Source of the DNA: Polytrichum commune
Taxonomy: Eukaryota > Streptophyta > Polytrichopsida > Polytrichales > Polytrichaceae
Assembly: GCA_950295325.1 (NCBI GenBank)
Contig: OX485805.1
Location: 34,645,501-34,709,500, forward strand
Direction of reading: 5' to 3'
Length of the DNA: 64,000 bases
Of this stretch, positions 1 to 13,885 are shown in pieces. Position 1 is the first letter of the stretch; every line of letters begins with the position of its first letter. A program made the position numbers and the translations under genes. A model generated the notes under the pieces. It worked only from the letters and a program-made list of their open reading frames with translations, was not told where the DNA came from and did no database searches.

Positions 1-3000
1 GTACTAACGGTAGGCTAGAATTCATGCTCGAGCATTTGTATTAAGCTTTCCTATTTAATTTGATAAATACCTTCACTACATACACAAGGTATAAATCATG
101 AAATAATTAGGCCTTTATTACATATGTAAGTCACTAGGGGCTACTACCATATGACAACAATGGAAGAAAACATAAATTGGATGAGACTAGCACACCAATC
201 GTCAATGCATATTCCATTATTCACAGTGCTTGGAATGGTGTTTTTGTACCCTTACTCATGTCCCACGCAGTGTTCACAAATAACTTTGAGATGCTGAACT
301 ATGTCTATGTGACACTCGAGGTTGGCTTAAACCCAAGGACTTCACTTGGATCCTGTGGGGAACTATGAGGTTTAGATGCCATGGGTTGACATAATATTCA
401 TATGGATTGCCTTTCCAACACTTGATAATCCATCCACCCTACCACCTATGGTCCACCCAATCATGGTGGGGATATCTTTATGAATTGGATATTTCCAACT
501 AATCATGTGGGAACCAAGGGCTTTGCCTTTTAGGGTGATAGGTGCATGCTGACTTGTTTGTGCCCGTTCAAGGTGTTCACCATTGAGAAGAGACAATAAT
601 CCTTAGAAGACCTTTGATTCTCATGATGCATGTTTCGAGATCACATATAAACTTACATCAACTCGAAGACGAAGCTATATTATAATCCATGTTGGTGACA
701 ACATCATAGTCATCTTCATCCTACGAGGCACTTGTAATATGCATTAAACATATCTCAAGCATTCAAATGATACTCATCATGACTCCACACATAGCTAGCA
801 CAATTATGAATGTATTGAGTATTGTGCCACATAAATTGTTAACATTGAGAAATAGTGTGAAACTTAATCACATTGTATTGATAAATTATACAGATTTCAA
901 GAAATTATTGCAATGTGTTGGTACTTTATCAAGTTGAAATAAATGCGTCATTTATAAAAAAAAAACACATACTATTGGTCAATGAGTTCGGACCCACTCT
1001 CCGCGTGGTAAGTAACACTAATTATGAGCGCAAAGTAATGCCCATATTCAAATACACCTTCATTATTGTCCTATCCGGGCCTTCCAAAAGAAAGAGACAA
1101 CATCCTTGTTAATCATGACAACAACATGGTTCATGAAACATAGTGAAATCTCCATAGGAGGATTCTAGTAGCGTGTACCAAAAACATGTCAATGAATTGG
1201 CCAATATAATACTTAAGGCGTGCTTAGCCCGTGACTCGGGTGCATCATGGTCATTTCATATGATTTTGGTGAAAATAGGGGACCCCGGCCGAGGTAATGA
1301 ACTTCAACTTGCAAGTAAGTTAATGCATGAAAGTTGTAGATATATTTGAATGGTGGGTCTCTCCAACTTGGAAGCTTCCATGACAATAAATTGATGCTTG
1401 AAAACCCTAAAGTGTAAGGGGTCGTGAACAATGCTTCTTTTTGATGGGTGCTCTTTCATTTCATTTCACGGGCTATTTTGTCTTTTGCCAGTCAATGTGA
1501 CAGACAACATCAAAAACTACCTTTCAAATGACGGGTTAAGAAAATTTTAATCTCTCACACATAATTGAAGATTAAATCGTATTTCTTTCAAATATACATG
1601 TTGAGAAGTTTGAACTTCTTATAATATTTTGTCCAAATTGAGAATTCTCCGATTCTTTATGTTGCACCTTAACTCAAATATTGCCTTCCAATCCACATTC
1701 TCCACCTCTTACCCACACAATGAATAGAATAAAAGAACCAATCGATGAAGGAAACCCGGAAACCGAGACTCCACGGGAGGTCCAATAACAATACCCATCG
1801 AAGGGCCTTTGTCTATCCATTGGATGATCATGCTTATCCTACGACTAATCATAAATTTATTACACCAAGTCTTATCATAATAAGTTATAATGTTAAACTT
1901 TAGGGTTTTGGTACTTAGGTGTACGTCTTTGTTATAATGTTTAGGTGGGTAAGATGAGGAGTTGGTGGTTTTGAAGTCTTCTTTAACCATGCATGAGTAG
2001 GTTGAGGCGTTTGATAGATATTGAGTGTAATAGTTGCATGCAAGGTGGGCATGAAGGGGGTGTAGCAAATTTTGGGATATCTAAGCAATTGTGTTGGTAT
2101 GGATGCCTCCCCAAATGCCAACTAGCTGACATTTAAGTATATTTGGACAAACCAATCGTCTAAAAACAATAAGGGATGTGCACTTGTTGGGACAAAAACA
2201 TCAAACAACAATAACAAAACCTTCCGCACAACAACCACAACTTTTAATGTTTGTATTCCATATTTGTGTAGTTTTGCGATCTAGTGTAGATCATATTGGC
2301 AATTGGAATTGTCCAAAAGTCATGCATAAATCCAAACATTCTTAAATCCTAGTTAGTCGTAAGGGTGGTGAGGCTTACACATTATCGCACATTTTTCAAT
2401 GTGTTAATAAGTAGTTGGTATTTAGGTTTATTGCAGTGTATTGCTTGCGTGGGGTCACAATCAAGGCAAAACGTGAATTTGATGAAATGTGTGTACGTGC
2501 ATGTGTGTGTATGTTTTTTTTTTTTTGGGGGGGGGGGTCCCATGAGTGGGTTTTGACATTCATTGATATGGTATTGGAGTGAGAGATGAGAGGTTTATGT
2601 ATTTGCTAAACCGTTGTGTTGTGTCTAGCAGTTCGGATGTTGTTTGATGGTGAGGTTAGTGCACATGGAACGGATGTGGAGCCATGTGGCCGGAGCTTGT
2701 TTTGGGCATACGTGGCACATGGGGGATGGAAATTTAGTGGACCAAATGATGTGTATCCTTTTATGGATGGTGTATTGGCCATATTTAGTTTGAGTGTTTG
2801 TGCATTTGGGTGATGACCATTACTAGTGGGAAATGGTTGAGTGAATGAGGGGATTATTGAGCCATTGGACAACGTATGGGTATTGGGAACATCTACTAGT
2901 TAAGCAATGTATGGTAATTTACAACTACAATGGGCAATACATGGGCAAACTAGTTAGACAATAATTGACAATTAAGTGCATTTGGAACACCCCCTTGTCC

Positions 3001-4180
3001 AAAAATAGTATGGGATGTGCACTTGTGGGAACAAAAAAATCAAACAACAATAACAAAAGCTTCAACACAACAACCACAACTTTGAGTGTTTGTACTCCAT
3101 GTTTGTCAATCACCATGTTTGTGTAGTTTTGCGATCTAGTGTATGTCACATTGGCAGTTGGAATTGTCCACAAGTCATGCATAAATCCACATATTCTTGA
3201 ATATTGGTTCAATGTATGGGCAATACACGGGCAATAACATGAAACTGCATCACTTGACATTGTGAATTAACATGTATTGGTAGTTTGCACATTATTTATA
3301 GCCATCTTACAAAACGTTCGCTTCGTTCCCTTTTTGTTACTACAACAATTTGTGGAAGAGGTAATTGTTGCATATGAGCATATCTCTCATCCATCAATGC
3401 TAAAATCCACACACTACGACCTTGTGGATGATTAACCACAAGTATGTCTCGCCAAACTAATGTATGGTCTTTGAAACTAATGTCAATGTCGTGTCAACTA
3501 ATTTGACATCTGTATTGCATGCCATTTTCATTGGATGAATGAGACGTACACTTGCATGGAATAATAACCTTCTCCACGAAACCATGTTCATTATAGAAGT
3601 ACAAGTACGAGTACGAGTACAAAACGGCAGGGTGTGCTACCCACTGACCCTTTCAATTGTTTGAAAGAAACAATAACAAAAGTTTGTCAAGTGCCCGGGG
3701 AGTGGACTCTTCATTGACAATCTAAATGACACGCGTGAGTCACTCTGAACTTAGACCCCCCTATATACCAAAAAAATTATCAAGAAAAAACAAACGTATA
3801 CTTACTAATGCATGCTAGAAAATAAAGTCGTGTATTTATACTAATCTTTTCAGTTTTAATGTGATGAATCACTCCACTGCATATATAAAATATAAATCGT
3901 GAACTTCGATAGGTCTTTTTTATACATAAATTCCATGTTCACTTTCCAGTGAGAAAGTCTTTGATTTTTTATAAATAAAATCCATATGACGTAACTCAAA
4001 TGCTTGCACCAAACAAACAAAGACAAGAGCACAACAACTAAGCTGCAATTTGGAGAGTAAACCTCGGGTTTGAAAAAACTTAGAACCCAAATGCAAGCCC
4101 TGAAATTAATGGACAAGGTAGTGATTGATGAATGTTATCATATGGCGACGATGGATGACGTGAAATGGATTAAACTAACA
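1..4180. other. Gene-free repeat-derived region
   Basis: Besides the direct repeat pair there is an older duplication: 1-180 and about 3800-4175 share start-to-end order (catgctaga/gaattcatgct, cactacatacacaaggtataaatcatgaa-like, ttcatcatatggcgacgatgg-like). A T/G homopolymer run lies at 2514-2537. No protein-like frame found. Confidence 0.45.
2127..3203 (+). repeat. Direct repeat pair, ~220-240 bp, 840 bp apart
   Basis: 2127-2345 and 2966-3203 share gggatgtgcacttg, catgcataaatccaaca-like sequence and gtgtagttttgcgatctagt. The second copy has an extra ~16 bp (gtcaatcaccatgttt). The spacer has no retroelement coding sequence. Confidence 0.7.
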
Positions 4181-6764
4181 CATATGTTGTAATTTTTTTC
4201 TTTAAACCTTCGGTCCCCCTTTTGTACATTCATCTTTACTTCAATTCTTAATAACCTTTCTAAATGCACAAACTAAAGAAAAATGATACCTCTTCCTTAT
4301 GTATACTATGTATGCTAATTCCTCAAATAATACCCCTTCTTACTCTCACATTTGTTCGTATGTGGTATAAAGAGTCCACCCCCGGGGGGTCAAATGCAAG
4401 TAGTAGACACCAAAACCACAACGTTGAAGTCCAAGAGAGGCATGCCTTAACCTCTAAATGCATTTGGAGTCATGTATGACCCCGACTTTCAATGAAACCA
4501 TTGTTTTGTATAATTAACTACCCATCAAACATATAATTGAACAAAAAGTTATACATATGAGTTTCGAACCGAATTATTAGAATTTGTTGTAGAAAAAATG
4601 AACGAAATAGGGATTTCTCTTTCTAATGTGCAAAGGGGGTTCCCACCGCTTGGTAGGCTATGCGTCCATATTGAGACTAATCATCATGTGACAAATCGTG
4701 TGGTGACACCTCACCAAACCAATGCTAGTCTAAGGTTGGACAATTTCCTAGGTTTCACTTTGCAATACCTTGTTTCACATAGCACATCTCGGTCGATCTT
4801 ATTTTATTGTACTACTAGTTCACATGTTAAGCACATCCATTATTAAGGTTTCCTTTGTTTTTCCATGTGTCCATTCATTGAGTTGAAGTTTTGGGCTCAT
4901 CAGATGCAACATTTAGGGTTAAGGCATGGCAAGCATCAGAAAGAAAATCATAATCAAGTAAGTTGTTGAAGGATTAAATTAATGCCTTAGTGATTGAGAT
5001 AAAGTAGAGATTCCCTACAAAAATTTGGAAAATCATCAATGTAATAGGGAAGTCATCATTTCTTCATTCCAAACAAGGGTTGCCATTAACGTTGTGTCAT
5101 ACCACCTCTTGTAAAGCTCTTACAATGCACCTAACAATGACATGTGGATGGCCACAAAAATAACAAACTTTGTACAATACAAACACCTCACATCCATACG
5201 GTTCAATGTCACCAAACATGCATTGATCACCTTCGAATATTGCCTAAACTTAAGGTTAGTGTGTTCACTCGTTTTCACCCCAAAAAACATTCAAGCGTAA
5301 TGTTGGTTTGCACAAGTTCCCTTCATCCGCCCACCTTGAATCATAGCTTACCAGCCATTCGAGCTTTTAAGTATACTTATCGAACCAACAAGCACAAGAT
5401 TTTTCCCAATTGATTTCCATTCCGAAGCTTCACTAAAACACTCCTAGAAGTCTACCCAATTCATCCATGTCGCACTTGTCCCCTCAAACGATGAAAGACG
5501 AATCGTTGGCATACCGAGAAATATTGTGTTGTTTTGTCGCACTTGGGAGAGTGATTCTCCTAAGTCTACATGCAACAACCACTTTCTTAAAAATATTGGT
5601 AAGGGCCTCCCCAATGTGGACATTAGATGGTTGTATAAGATCCCGGCCCGTTGATTGTGTTGATTATTGAGCCTAAAATGGCTTACATAGTTCGAACATG
5701 TAGTCCAATCTCTTCTACGTACATATCTCTTAATATTGTCCTTACACCCACACTCAATCACGTGCCATTCAAATGTAGTTGTCTAAGTAGAAACAAAGAC
5801 AGTGAAATGCCCACTCACCTTAGTGGAAAGACAAGTAAACGAAACTTGTAACTCATTTGTATAAGGATTCCCTTCAGTGTGGGTTTGTGGTGTCCATATA
5901 AACTCCTCCAATGTGGATCGCTCTAGTAAATCCAAGTCCCCTCTCAGTGACAAGGTCAATTCATTCTATATTTGACTCAATATACTAACTCAAGCATATT
6001 CCTTTTTCTTCTTCTTTTTGAACACAAGAGACGTGTGACCACCTGACTAGTTTCACCGTCAAGTAGAGAAAACTCGGGTATGTTTCCAATTCCGTTTTTG
6101 GAACCAAACAAGGCAAATAATAGAGGAAAAACAAATGAAATCATAGAGCAACTCGATGCATTTTTCGACCCGGTGAAGCTCTAGCCAAATCCCCTCCTAC
6201 ATGTACTACACCTAGGACGCCAAACATGAATGTGTGTGTCCCAAAGAGCGCTCTAAGTTCCGGCCTTTAACTCCTAGGCTTCATAGCCTTCCCACTTGCA
6301 TGGGATAAGCCACTTTCTTTCGTGGCCGTCTCCAATTTAATACTCTTTGTTTGGGTTGTCAGCCAATTTGACCTCGGAGACGATGAGCCATGAATGATGA
6401 TCATTCGGATGAAGTTGAGTTTGGAGCCCCTTTTGGTGTGGCCATTCCTCTTTAACTTATTAGTCCAACCAACGGCTTTTGAACTTATCCTACGTGGACA
6501 CCTTTTCCCATGTCAGCCAACTCCATCACCAAGTTCACAAAAAGGCGCCACTTGTAGAAGCTCACCGTGTGCCAAGGCTCGCTCTCCGATTTCCAAAACA
6601 ATCCGTTAAGCCGTGTGTGTCCTAGCATTATTATTATGAATGTCCTTCAAGGCTAAGGTACCCACTCCACTTGATGACATGGAGATTTTATACATATATT
6701 ATGAAGCTTTTATATGTGTACATGTGTATATGTATGCATGTTGTTCCCAAAAGGATATATACTA
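4181..6764. other. Gene-free region of diverged dispersed repeats
   Basis: Only short, incoherent reading frames. Sequence near 5690-5790 (gtagtccaatctcttctac, accattcaaatg) recurs near 25690-25770 and, inverted, near 59970-60090. Nothing else recognisable. Confidence 0.4.
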
Positions 6765-7237
6765 CTACACCATTCATGGTATTTGGTGTCACGTTTATAA
6801 TAGTGTATCTTACCCTGTTTGTGAACATATGCATCGCTACACTAATGATTGACGGTTTCACTCATGACATTGGGCGTTCAAGTGCACTTAACTGGTATCT
6901 TGGGACGAGTATGCTCAACATTGTCATGAAATGTGTGCAGATGTTGCATGATGGTCTACAAGTTGAGTAAAGTGTGTGCATATGACACGTGGCATTAATA
7001 CGCTCAATAGTACCTTCAACTCGCATACTGAAATGCAAAACTATCATCTCAAATATCCCAATGTACTATGCTGAATGTCGCCGTCTAAATAAAGGTTTAC
7101 TTGAAAAAATGACCTATGTTGGCGAATAGTATCATCTATGCAATTAGCAAGATGTGGCACTTTTGAGACCTCAAGGCACCCAAGGCACCTAGTTTAGTTT
7201 AGGCTCTACACAACACTAAAAACCATAAACGGTGTAG
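6765..7237. mobile_element. CTACACC-type element, 473 bp (family C)
   Basis: Ends ctacaccattcatggtattt and the complement of aaccataaacggtgtag. The inner part (tggtctacaagttgagtaaa to tttgagacctcaaggca) is shared with the element at 52239-52993. Confidence 0.7.
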
Positions 7238-10164
7238 TGACGATGTGCATGAGTATCATTTGCCTAATGTAGTAAATATAGTAAACGGTGCCCATATATC
7301 ACCGTCTCGGGTATCAAATTCAGCGGAGTCAAAGAACAAAGGAATAAGACCGGTTCGGTGTTTGTCTTTTTAAGGCCAAGAGGTTTGTGTTGGTGGCATG
7401 CAATGGGGGCCAGGATTTGTATGAGATGTGCTACTACGTTTTTATTAGCCTTTTGTGCACTTTTGGTGGCCATGTTCTCCACTCATGTCCAACTTGGTAA
7501 CACTCAAAAGGCTTCATGTGCTTGTGTTGGCTTTTGAAGTAAAGAAACGGCGAATAATAATCTATGTGTCAAAACGAAGCACGTTTCGTGCCCCCTCGTC
7601 ATCTTCTAGGAGGAACAACACGTTCAATGACGACCCTTGTAATATATGCACGGACACGTGCAAATTGGTTGCCCCACTCTATTTTATCGACATCCCACAC
7701 TATTTCGAGTGTTTGTTATCATGATAACAAACTATGTATTGAGTCTTTTACCATGGATGTTATGTGTATGGATAAACAAAGCAACATATTCATGTGGTCA
7801 AGAATTTCACCCAATGATGCAATTTGCATGGGTAAAGAGGCGACATGTTCATGAAGATAACTTAATGTTGAAATTTCAGAGTAAGGTGTGCAGGTCTTAT
7901 ATGGTCGTTTCTTTTAATCGGACACTTATGTTTACATGGTATATGGTGAAGTTTGTAGTAAAGCATCGACATCATAATACATGTCTTGTATACGATGAGA
8001 TTTGATGACGTGCTTGAAAATTTTATTGACTATTATATGTTCAACTTTCAACAACATATGTGTTCAATTGGGAGGCCCTTTGTGATCACTTGAAGAGAAA
8101 TAAACATTCCAAGTCGACCTTATATACCTTTTTCTCTTTCTCTTGTGACTTCCTTTTCCATTTCATTTTCTTTTGGCACCTCAACTCTAAGCGTACACCT
8201 TATCATGACAATGTACATAACTTGCAATTATTTAACAGGGCGAGACAACTCAAGATTTGATCAAATGGTCAAAATTGTTTGTGAAATTGATAGTATCCAA
8301 AACGAGGTTGTATATTCTTAAAATATTCTATTCACACCATCATATATACCCTAAGAGGTGCCGATTCTCTTACACAAGCTTTTGAAAGGAATTGAATTTG
8401 TTTTATACAATTTGGGAGCAATTTTGCTTTGGTTTGTAGGGGTTAAGAGCATTGAGTTGTGGGATAAACATCTTTGTTTATGTGAACCAACCCTAAATTA
8501 CCAACCTTGGATTTAAAAACAACGGAAAATAACGTCAACTTGCCCATAGTGGATGCTTGAGCACGTTCACATAAAGACTTAATGGAATTCTATGAAATGA
8601 ACAATCCACAACTAGGTTCAATCAACCAAGTTCACAAGTTACTTAAATTGTATTATTTAGATATAGCCATTGAAAAGCCAAGGTATATTTGCAATCTAAA
8701 GTAGCAACATTGGCCCTCATAAAGTGGATGGTTTTCACTATTGATTTAAAAAAAATCTATCTTAATGAACTGTTATTTTACCATTAAATAATATCATTGG
8801 CAAAATCAGGTGATCCTCATTTACTATCCTTTGTTGTTAAGGTAGTAGTCCCCAACGTGGCTCTCTAGTAGCTTGGGCACCTTTATACCTAGTAATCGAT
8901 TGAAGTGCGAGAGTAACTTGGGCAACCCTTAAAATAATATTTTAAATTTGGGCATATTCAAAAAGTTATTTTAAATAACTTAGACATTCATCCAAGTCAT
9001 TTCTAGAATTCATGAATGGTTACTTTGTTGGATTCTAGTGAATATCACTTGCATTATTGTGATTTTAGGCACTCTTTGAATATATATATGTATATGTGTG
9101 TGTGTGTGTGTGTACATACATACATACATAGAGAGAGAGAGAGAGACCTTTAAAATTAATCATCCTCTGTCCTAGCTGCTAGAGAGCTATGGTATCGCGG
9201 ACACTTTGGACATTGCAATCTTTTACCTAACATGGAATAAATTATCTAATGTTTTATTTGAATTAGCAATTACGTGTTGAGCACAATGCATCAATGTCAC
9301 ATGAATCATAATATATCTAAGTTCAATAATAAAAGCAATGTTAATGTTGAAGTATGTAGTTGCCCACTATGGGGGGGGGGGGGGCACATAACATAATTGG
9401 AGTCACTTGATGGACTTGAGCATTTCTACCTTATAACGATCATATGTATATGATACCTATGTGGGCCTTTTGTGGTCACTATTTTTAATTGGACCTATAC
9501 TCAAGAACTATATGAATAAACTCTCATTTAAGAACGAAAGATTAAAAGAACAATTGCGAAACTAAAATTTGACCATGTGCTCATTATATACTGACCACTA
9601 CAATTTCAGTTATTGAATACAATTGGTAGGGTCTAAACATAAATACAATTTAAGACATAATTATATAAACACAACTATACTTAAACACAATCATACAGAT
9701 AGAATTTGAGTCTTCACTTTAAACTTCGAGAACTTTTGTACGTCCACTACAATTTGACATTTGAAGTGATACTTCTTGTTTGCTAAAGTCGATGTGCATG
9801 TTTTAGTTTTCGATCTCGAACAGACATCTTTATTTGAGTGGTGTGTGGTTGGGTGTGAATCTAAGAACGGACACCCAAAAAATCCATGTTGAAAAGAGAT
9901 TGGATTGGGTGCTCATTTAATGACTCAAGAATCTTCACTTGAACTCCGAAAGTTATGAGGAAAGTGGTGACGGGCTTGATTTGGATTCTTGCACTAAATA
10001 ATTGTGTGTTCCATAGCCGCCTTCGGGAAGTGGGTGGAGAGAGAAAAAGTGCTCCATTTAAGACATGCTTACCTTAAGTAAATGAAAGAATCATGTTACA
10101 ATCCAACCGTCAAACTTGTATGTACAAGTGCCTGCAACATAACCACTTGCACACGTTGGTGTCG
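7238..10164. other. Gene-free region with simple repeats and dispersed copies
   Basis: 7640-7850 resembles 29540-29790 (ttgccccactctattttatc versus ttgccccatgctaatttatt; atttgcatgggtaaag in both). A compound microsatellite (GT)n-(ATAC)n-(GA)n lies at 9083-9146 and a G12 run at 9371-9384. No gene seen. Confidence 0.45.
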
Positions 10165-10358
10165 AGGGAGAATTTTTGGGCATAATTGGTCAAGCTCCTA
10201 GTGTTTCCAAGTCCAACCGGGTTACCTATTGACATCGCTCGGTTTTCCTTGATTAATTTGAGGTATATTCCATAGATTCCTCTAGAACGATGGGTAATTT
10301 TCGTGAAGTCCTGAACTTCAACCGGTTATTTTTCAAACTCAACTGGTTAATATGTAAG
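10165..10358 (-). repeat. Family E dispersed repeat, 5' flank of MITE copy 1
   Basis: Contains tttttgggcataattggtca, gaggtatattccatagattc and aaccggttatttttcaaact. The same words in order occur at 55469-55647 and, inverted, at 34868-35125 and 44208-44405. Confidence 0.7.
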
Positions 10359-10361
10359 TAA

Positions 10362-10859
10362 GGGCCACTTCACACACGAGCCAAGAGCCGTGACCAAGAA
10401 ATTGTGAGAGCCCAAAGGATAGTGTCCAAAGGTTGTCCCAAGACACCTTGAAAGTCATGTAGTGCAGTCATGGACCCTCGAGTGTTGTGTGAAGTCATAT
10501 GTGACTGGACCCTCAACCAAATGCTATTTCAATGAATGTCTATTCATGCAGGTCCTCGCACATGATAAAACATAATAAATCAACAGTTGCGAGCGTTCGG
10601 AGTGCCATGGCCTCCCGGTTTTGTGTTAAGCCTACCTCTAAGAGGTGGTTTTTGAAAACAATCCAAGTAACCATGAAACATGATCCATTCGATGCCATGT
10701 AGAAATCCACGTAGACTCTACATCCATCTTGCATTCACATACTCATTTGGTCCCTCAAGCGTAGTGTGAAGCAAACTTGGACCGGCCCCACTTTTCCACC
10801 AATGAGAGTGCTGGGAGTGGAATGGTCACGGGCTCTCAGTCTCGTGTGTAAAGTGGCCC
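10362..10859 (-). mobile_element. Family A MITE, PIF/Harbinger-like, copy 1
   Basis: 498 bp bounded by terminal inverted repeats gggccacttcacacacgag and ctcgtgtgtaaagtggccc, and flanked by TAA on both sides (10359-10361, 10860-10862). A 3 bp TWA target duplication with GGG-starting ends is typical of the PIF/Harbinger (Tourist) superfamily. No transposase. It inserted next to an older family E repeat on its left. Confidence 0.85.
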
Positions 10860-11107
10860 TAAACCTTCGAATCTAAACTTGATCCCATGGAAGCAGGCGT
10901 GAGATTAGATTAAGATGAGGTTAAGATGAGGTTAGGTTAGGAAGCGAACGTGGACCGGCTCCGCCTTTTCCACCAATGAGAGCGCTGGAAGTGAAATGGT
11001 CACGGGCTCTCAGTCTCGTGTGTGAAGTGGCCCTAAACCTTCGAAGCAGGTGTGAGATTAGATTAAGATTAGATTAAGATTAAGATTAGGTTAGGATAGG
11101 TTAGGTT
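10768..11107. repeat. Tandem duplication of the family A end plus flank (~173 bp unit)
   Basis: The end of family A copy 1 together with its right flank (from gaagcaaacttgg, 10768, to 10940) is repeated from gaagcgaacgtgg at 10941 to about 11107. The flank contains short arrays of ttaagat/gattagatt. The second unit lacks about 20 bp present in the first. Confidence 0.8.
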
Positions 11108-12923
11108 CAAGCAACGACATTTGGTGGTACCAACACCACCACCTGCGAGAATGCAGGTCTCATCTCTTTCAACCTAAAATGAATCCTTGAATCTCTGTAT
11201 AGGGGGGTGTGCATTTTCAAAAGGGAACTAGTGGTGTGTTGTAGAATAAAGTATGGAACTTCGGTATCATACTGCTCATTCGTTTCCGTGCACGCGCTCT
11301 ATTGTACGGCGTGGCTAAGGGTAGACTAGGCATTAGAGTAAGGGTGAGTGTTCAAAGCCCGGAAACACAAAACCGCCGATTACTACCTATTGTAGCTCCC
11401 ATGAATCGCCATATGTAGTCACGTGGACTCCTAAATCGGGGTCGATGACCTCAAATTAGTCAAGTGCACTTCAATTGGGATGAATTATCAATCATCTTTC
11501 AATGGTTTCATTGTTACTTTTGTTGGTAATTTTTACGGAACCGAATTTTTTGAATAGTGTGTGTAGAACAACTTATCGTAAGTGGAGTAGGCAAGTGACA
11601 GTTCATAGAGTTCCAGGTCGTGGTTATTAATACATGGGAGGTGAAATATAAACTTGTTCCTTCTAAGTATGTTGTTGATTCATGCCAACTAGATCCCCAT
11701 TAGATTGATTCAGGCTCCTTGACCCCGAGTTTAGCGATGTAGTTAAATTGTGCATAAATCCCTTGGCTGCACATGATGTTAGTGTGTTTTCCACCCTCCC
11801 CCGTGATAGGGTGCCATGAAACTTAATTTGGCTTGGGGTTCGTGGTGTTTGTGTAAACCCATCCATCGTGAATGAAAGGATTGTAGTACAAACAAGTTTT
11901 AAATCCTTGTGCCTAATTTTGGGTCATTCATGCTATGTATAGACTTGACTAATTATCTTTAAATGGTTTTTTTAGGCTATAGGATGGGGCAAGAGGGAAT
12001 TGTCACACACAAACATACCGCTTATTCATTCAACATAAAAACCTTGAATTAACATGCAATCCAAAGATTTCTTCACGAAGTTGACTTGAAATCGGAATTA
12101 GCTTTAAAGTCTCCATAATAGTTTGGCCCAAGTTATTTAAGACGAATCGACAACAAACCCTAAGGAGTCAAGTTTTTTTGTTGGATAGACGAGAGGTACG
12201 CTTGTATGAATATTTTCCTCTTGCAAAAAAATAGTTCATTGTGTTCTTCACCTTCTTAATGGACGAGTTTACGTCAACGCCACTAATCTCTAGCCATGAA
12301 ACTTTACATGGCTCAAGTTCGTAATATCTATGTAGAAGGGCTAGTCAAAATAAGTACCTACAACGTCGAGGACTTATTCATTCCAACTGGATCCCACTAC
12401 ATCTCCACGGTCATTTATAGAGTCAAATAACCTGAAACTAACCATGTTCAAGCTATAAAACATTATGTTGCATTTTCACTTATGAAATAAACAAACTCTC
12501 ATAGACCCACAAATCCCTAGCCATGAACCCCCCCCCCTCAACTTCACAACCTCATCTACATGCAATTTTGATAGTTCTAAACAGGTAGGTAACTTACACA
12601 ATGTAGCTTCTAGCGTAGGTGAAAAGGCTCTAGTAAAAGCAAGTTCCCAACAAGGTCGGGGGTCGATTAATTCCAATTGGATCCCACTACATTAAATTGG
12701 GATGTTTGATGCCATTTCCGAAGTCCACTAATATCAAACTAGACCATTTCCAATTTACAATTTAATTTTGAGCCTTTTCACCCATGTAAAATACTAGTTT
12801 GCATATGTAGACACCACAAATCCCTAGTCATGAAACGTTACCCCTGAGTATACATTGAAAGGGAGAACAACCTTGGCTAAACACATAACACATGTAGGTG
12901 ATTATAAAGAAGTAGGTAACTTA
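11108..12923. other. Gene-free region
   Basis: Contains copies of a diverged dispersed repeat with words such as attccaactggatcccactac (12381), attccaattggatcccacta (12671) and ccctagccatgaa (12517); related sequence occurs at 15.6 and 33.95 kb. No gene seen. Confidence 0.4.
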
Positions 12924-13425
12924 GGGCCACTTCACACATGAGACTGAGAGCCCGTGACCATTCCACTCCAAGCACTCATTGGTGGAAAAGGCGGAGCCGG
13001 TCCAAGTTCGCTTCAGACTACGCTCGAGGGACCAACGGAGTGTGTAAGTGAATGCAAGATGGATGGAAAAGTCTACATGGATTTCTACATGACATCCAAT
13101 GGATCATATTTCATGGTCACTTGAACTATTTTCAAAAATCACCTCTTGGAGGTAGGCCTAACACAAAACCTGGAGAGCCTGGCACTCCGAATGCTCACAA
13201 CTGTTGGTTTATTCTATTCGACCATTTGTGACGACCCGTATGAATAGAAACTCCTTGAAACAACATTAGGATGAGGGGCCAGTCACATATGACTTCACAC
13301 TACACTTGAGGACCCGTGACCACACTACATGATTTTAAAGGTGTCTTGAGACGGCCTTTGGATGCTTTCCTTTGAGCTCTCACATTTTCACGGTCACTGC
13401 TCTTGGCTCGTGTGTGAAGTGGCCC
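12924..13425 (+). mobile_element. Family A MITE, PIF/Harbinger-like, copy 2
   Basis: 502 bp with ends gggccacttcacacatgag and ctcgtgtgtgaagtggccc, flanked by TTA on both sides (12921-12923 and 13426-13428). Orientation is opposite to copy 1. Its right end has been amplified in tandem (see 13255-13885). Confidence 0.85.
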
Positions 13426-13885
13426 TTATAGATATTGTTGTAGTTAGTTTTTCATAACATAGTAATGTTGAAACAACATTAGGTTGAGGGCCCCAGTCAC
13501 ATGTGACTTCACACTACACTCAAGGATCCGTGACCACACTACATGATGTTGGAGGTGTGTTGGGACGGCCTTTGGACACTTTCCTTCGGGCTCTCACAAT
13601 GTCATGGTCATGGCTCTTGGCTCGTGTGTGAAGTGGTCCTTATAGATATTGTTGTAGTTAGTAATTCACAACAGAGTAATATTGAAACAACTTTAGGTTG
13701 AGGGCCCTCGTCACATACGACTTCACACTACACTCGAGGATCCGTGACCACACTACATGATGTTGGCGGTGTGTGGAGACAGCCTTTGGACACTTTCTTT
13801 CGGGCTCTCACAATCTCATGGTCACAGCTCGTGTGCGAAGTGGCCCTTATAGCTACTGTTGTGGTTAGTAATTCACAACAGAGGT
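13255..13885 (+). repeat. Tandem triplication of the family A right end (~214 bp unit)
   Basis: Three units start with gaaacaac at about 13257, 13470 and 13684. Each runs through the family A right end (ggctcgtgtgtgaagtgg) and then about 55 bp of flank containing attgttgtagttagt. Only the first unit belongs to a complete MITE. Confidence 0.85.

Noticed and set aside
7646..8005. 119-codon frame rich in His, Cys and Met
   Set aside because: Overlaps other equally long frames and a dispersed repeat also present at 29.5-29.8 kb, where the frame is not kept.
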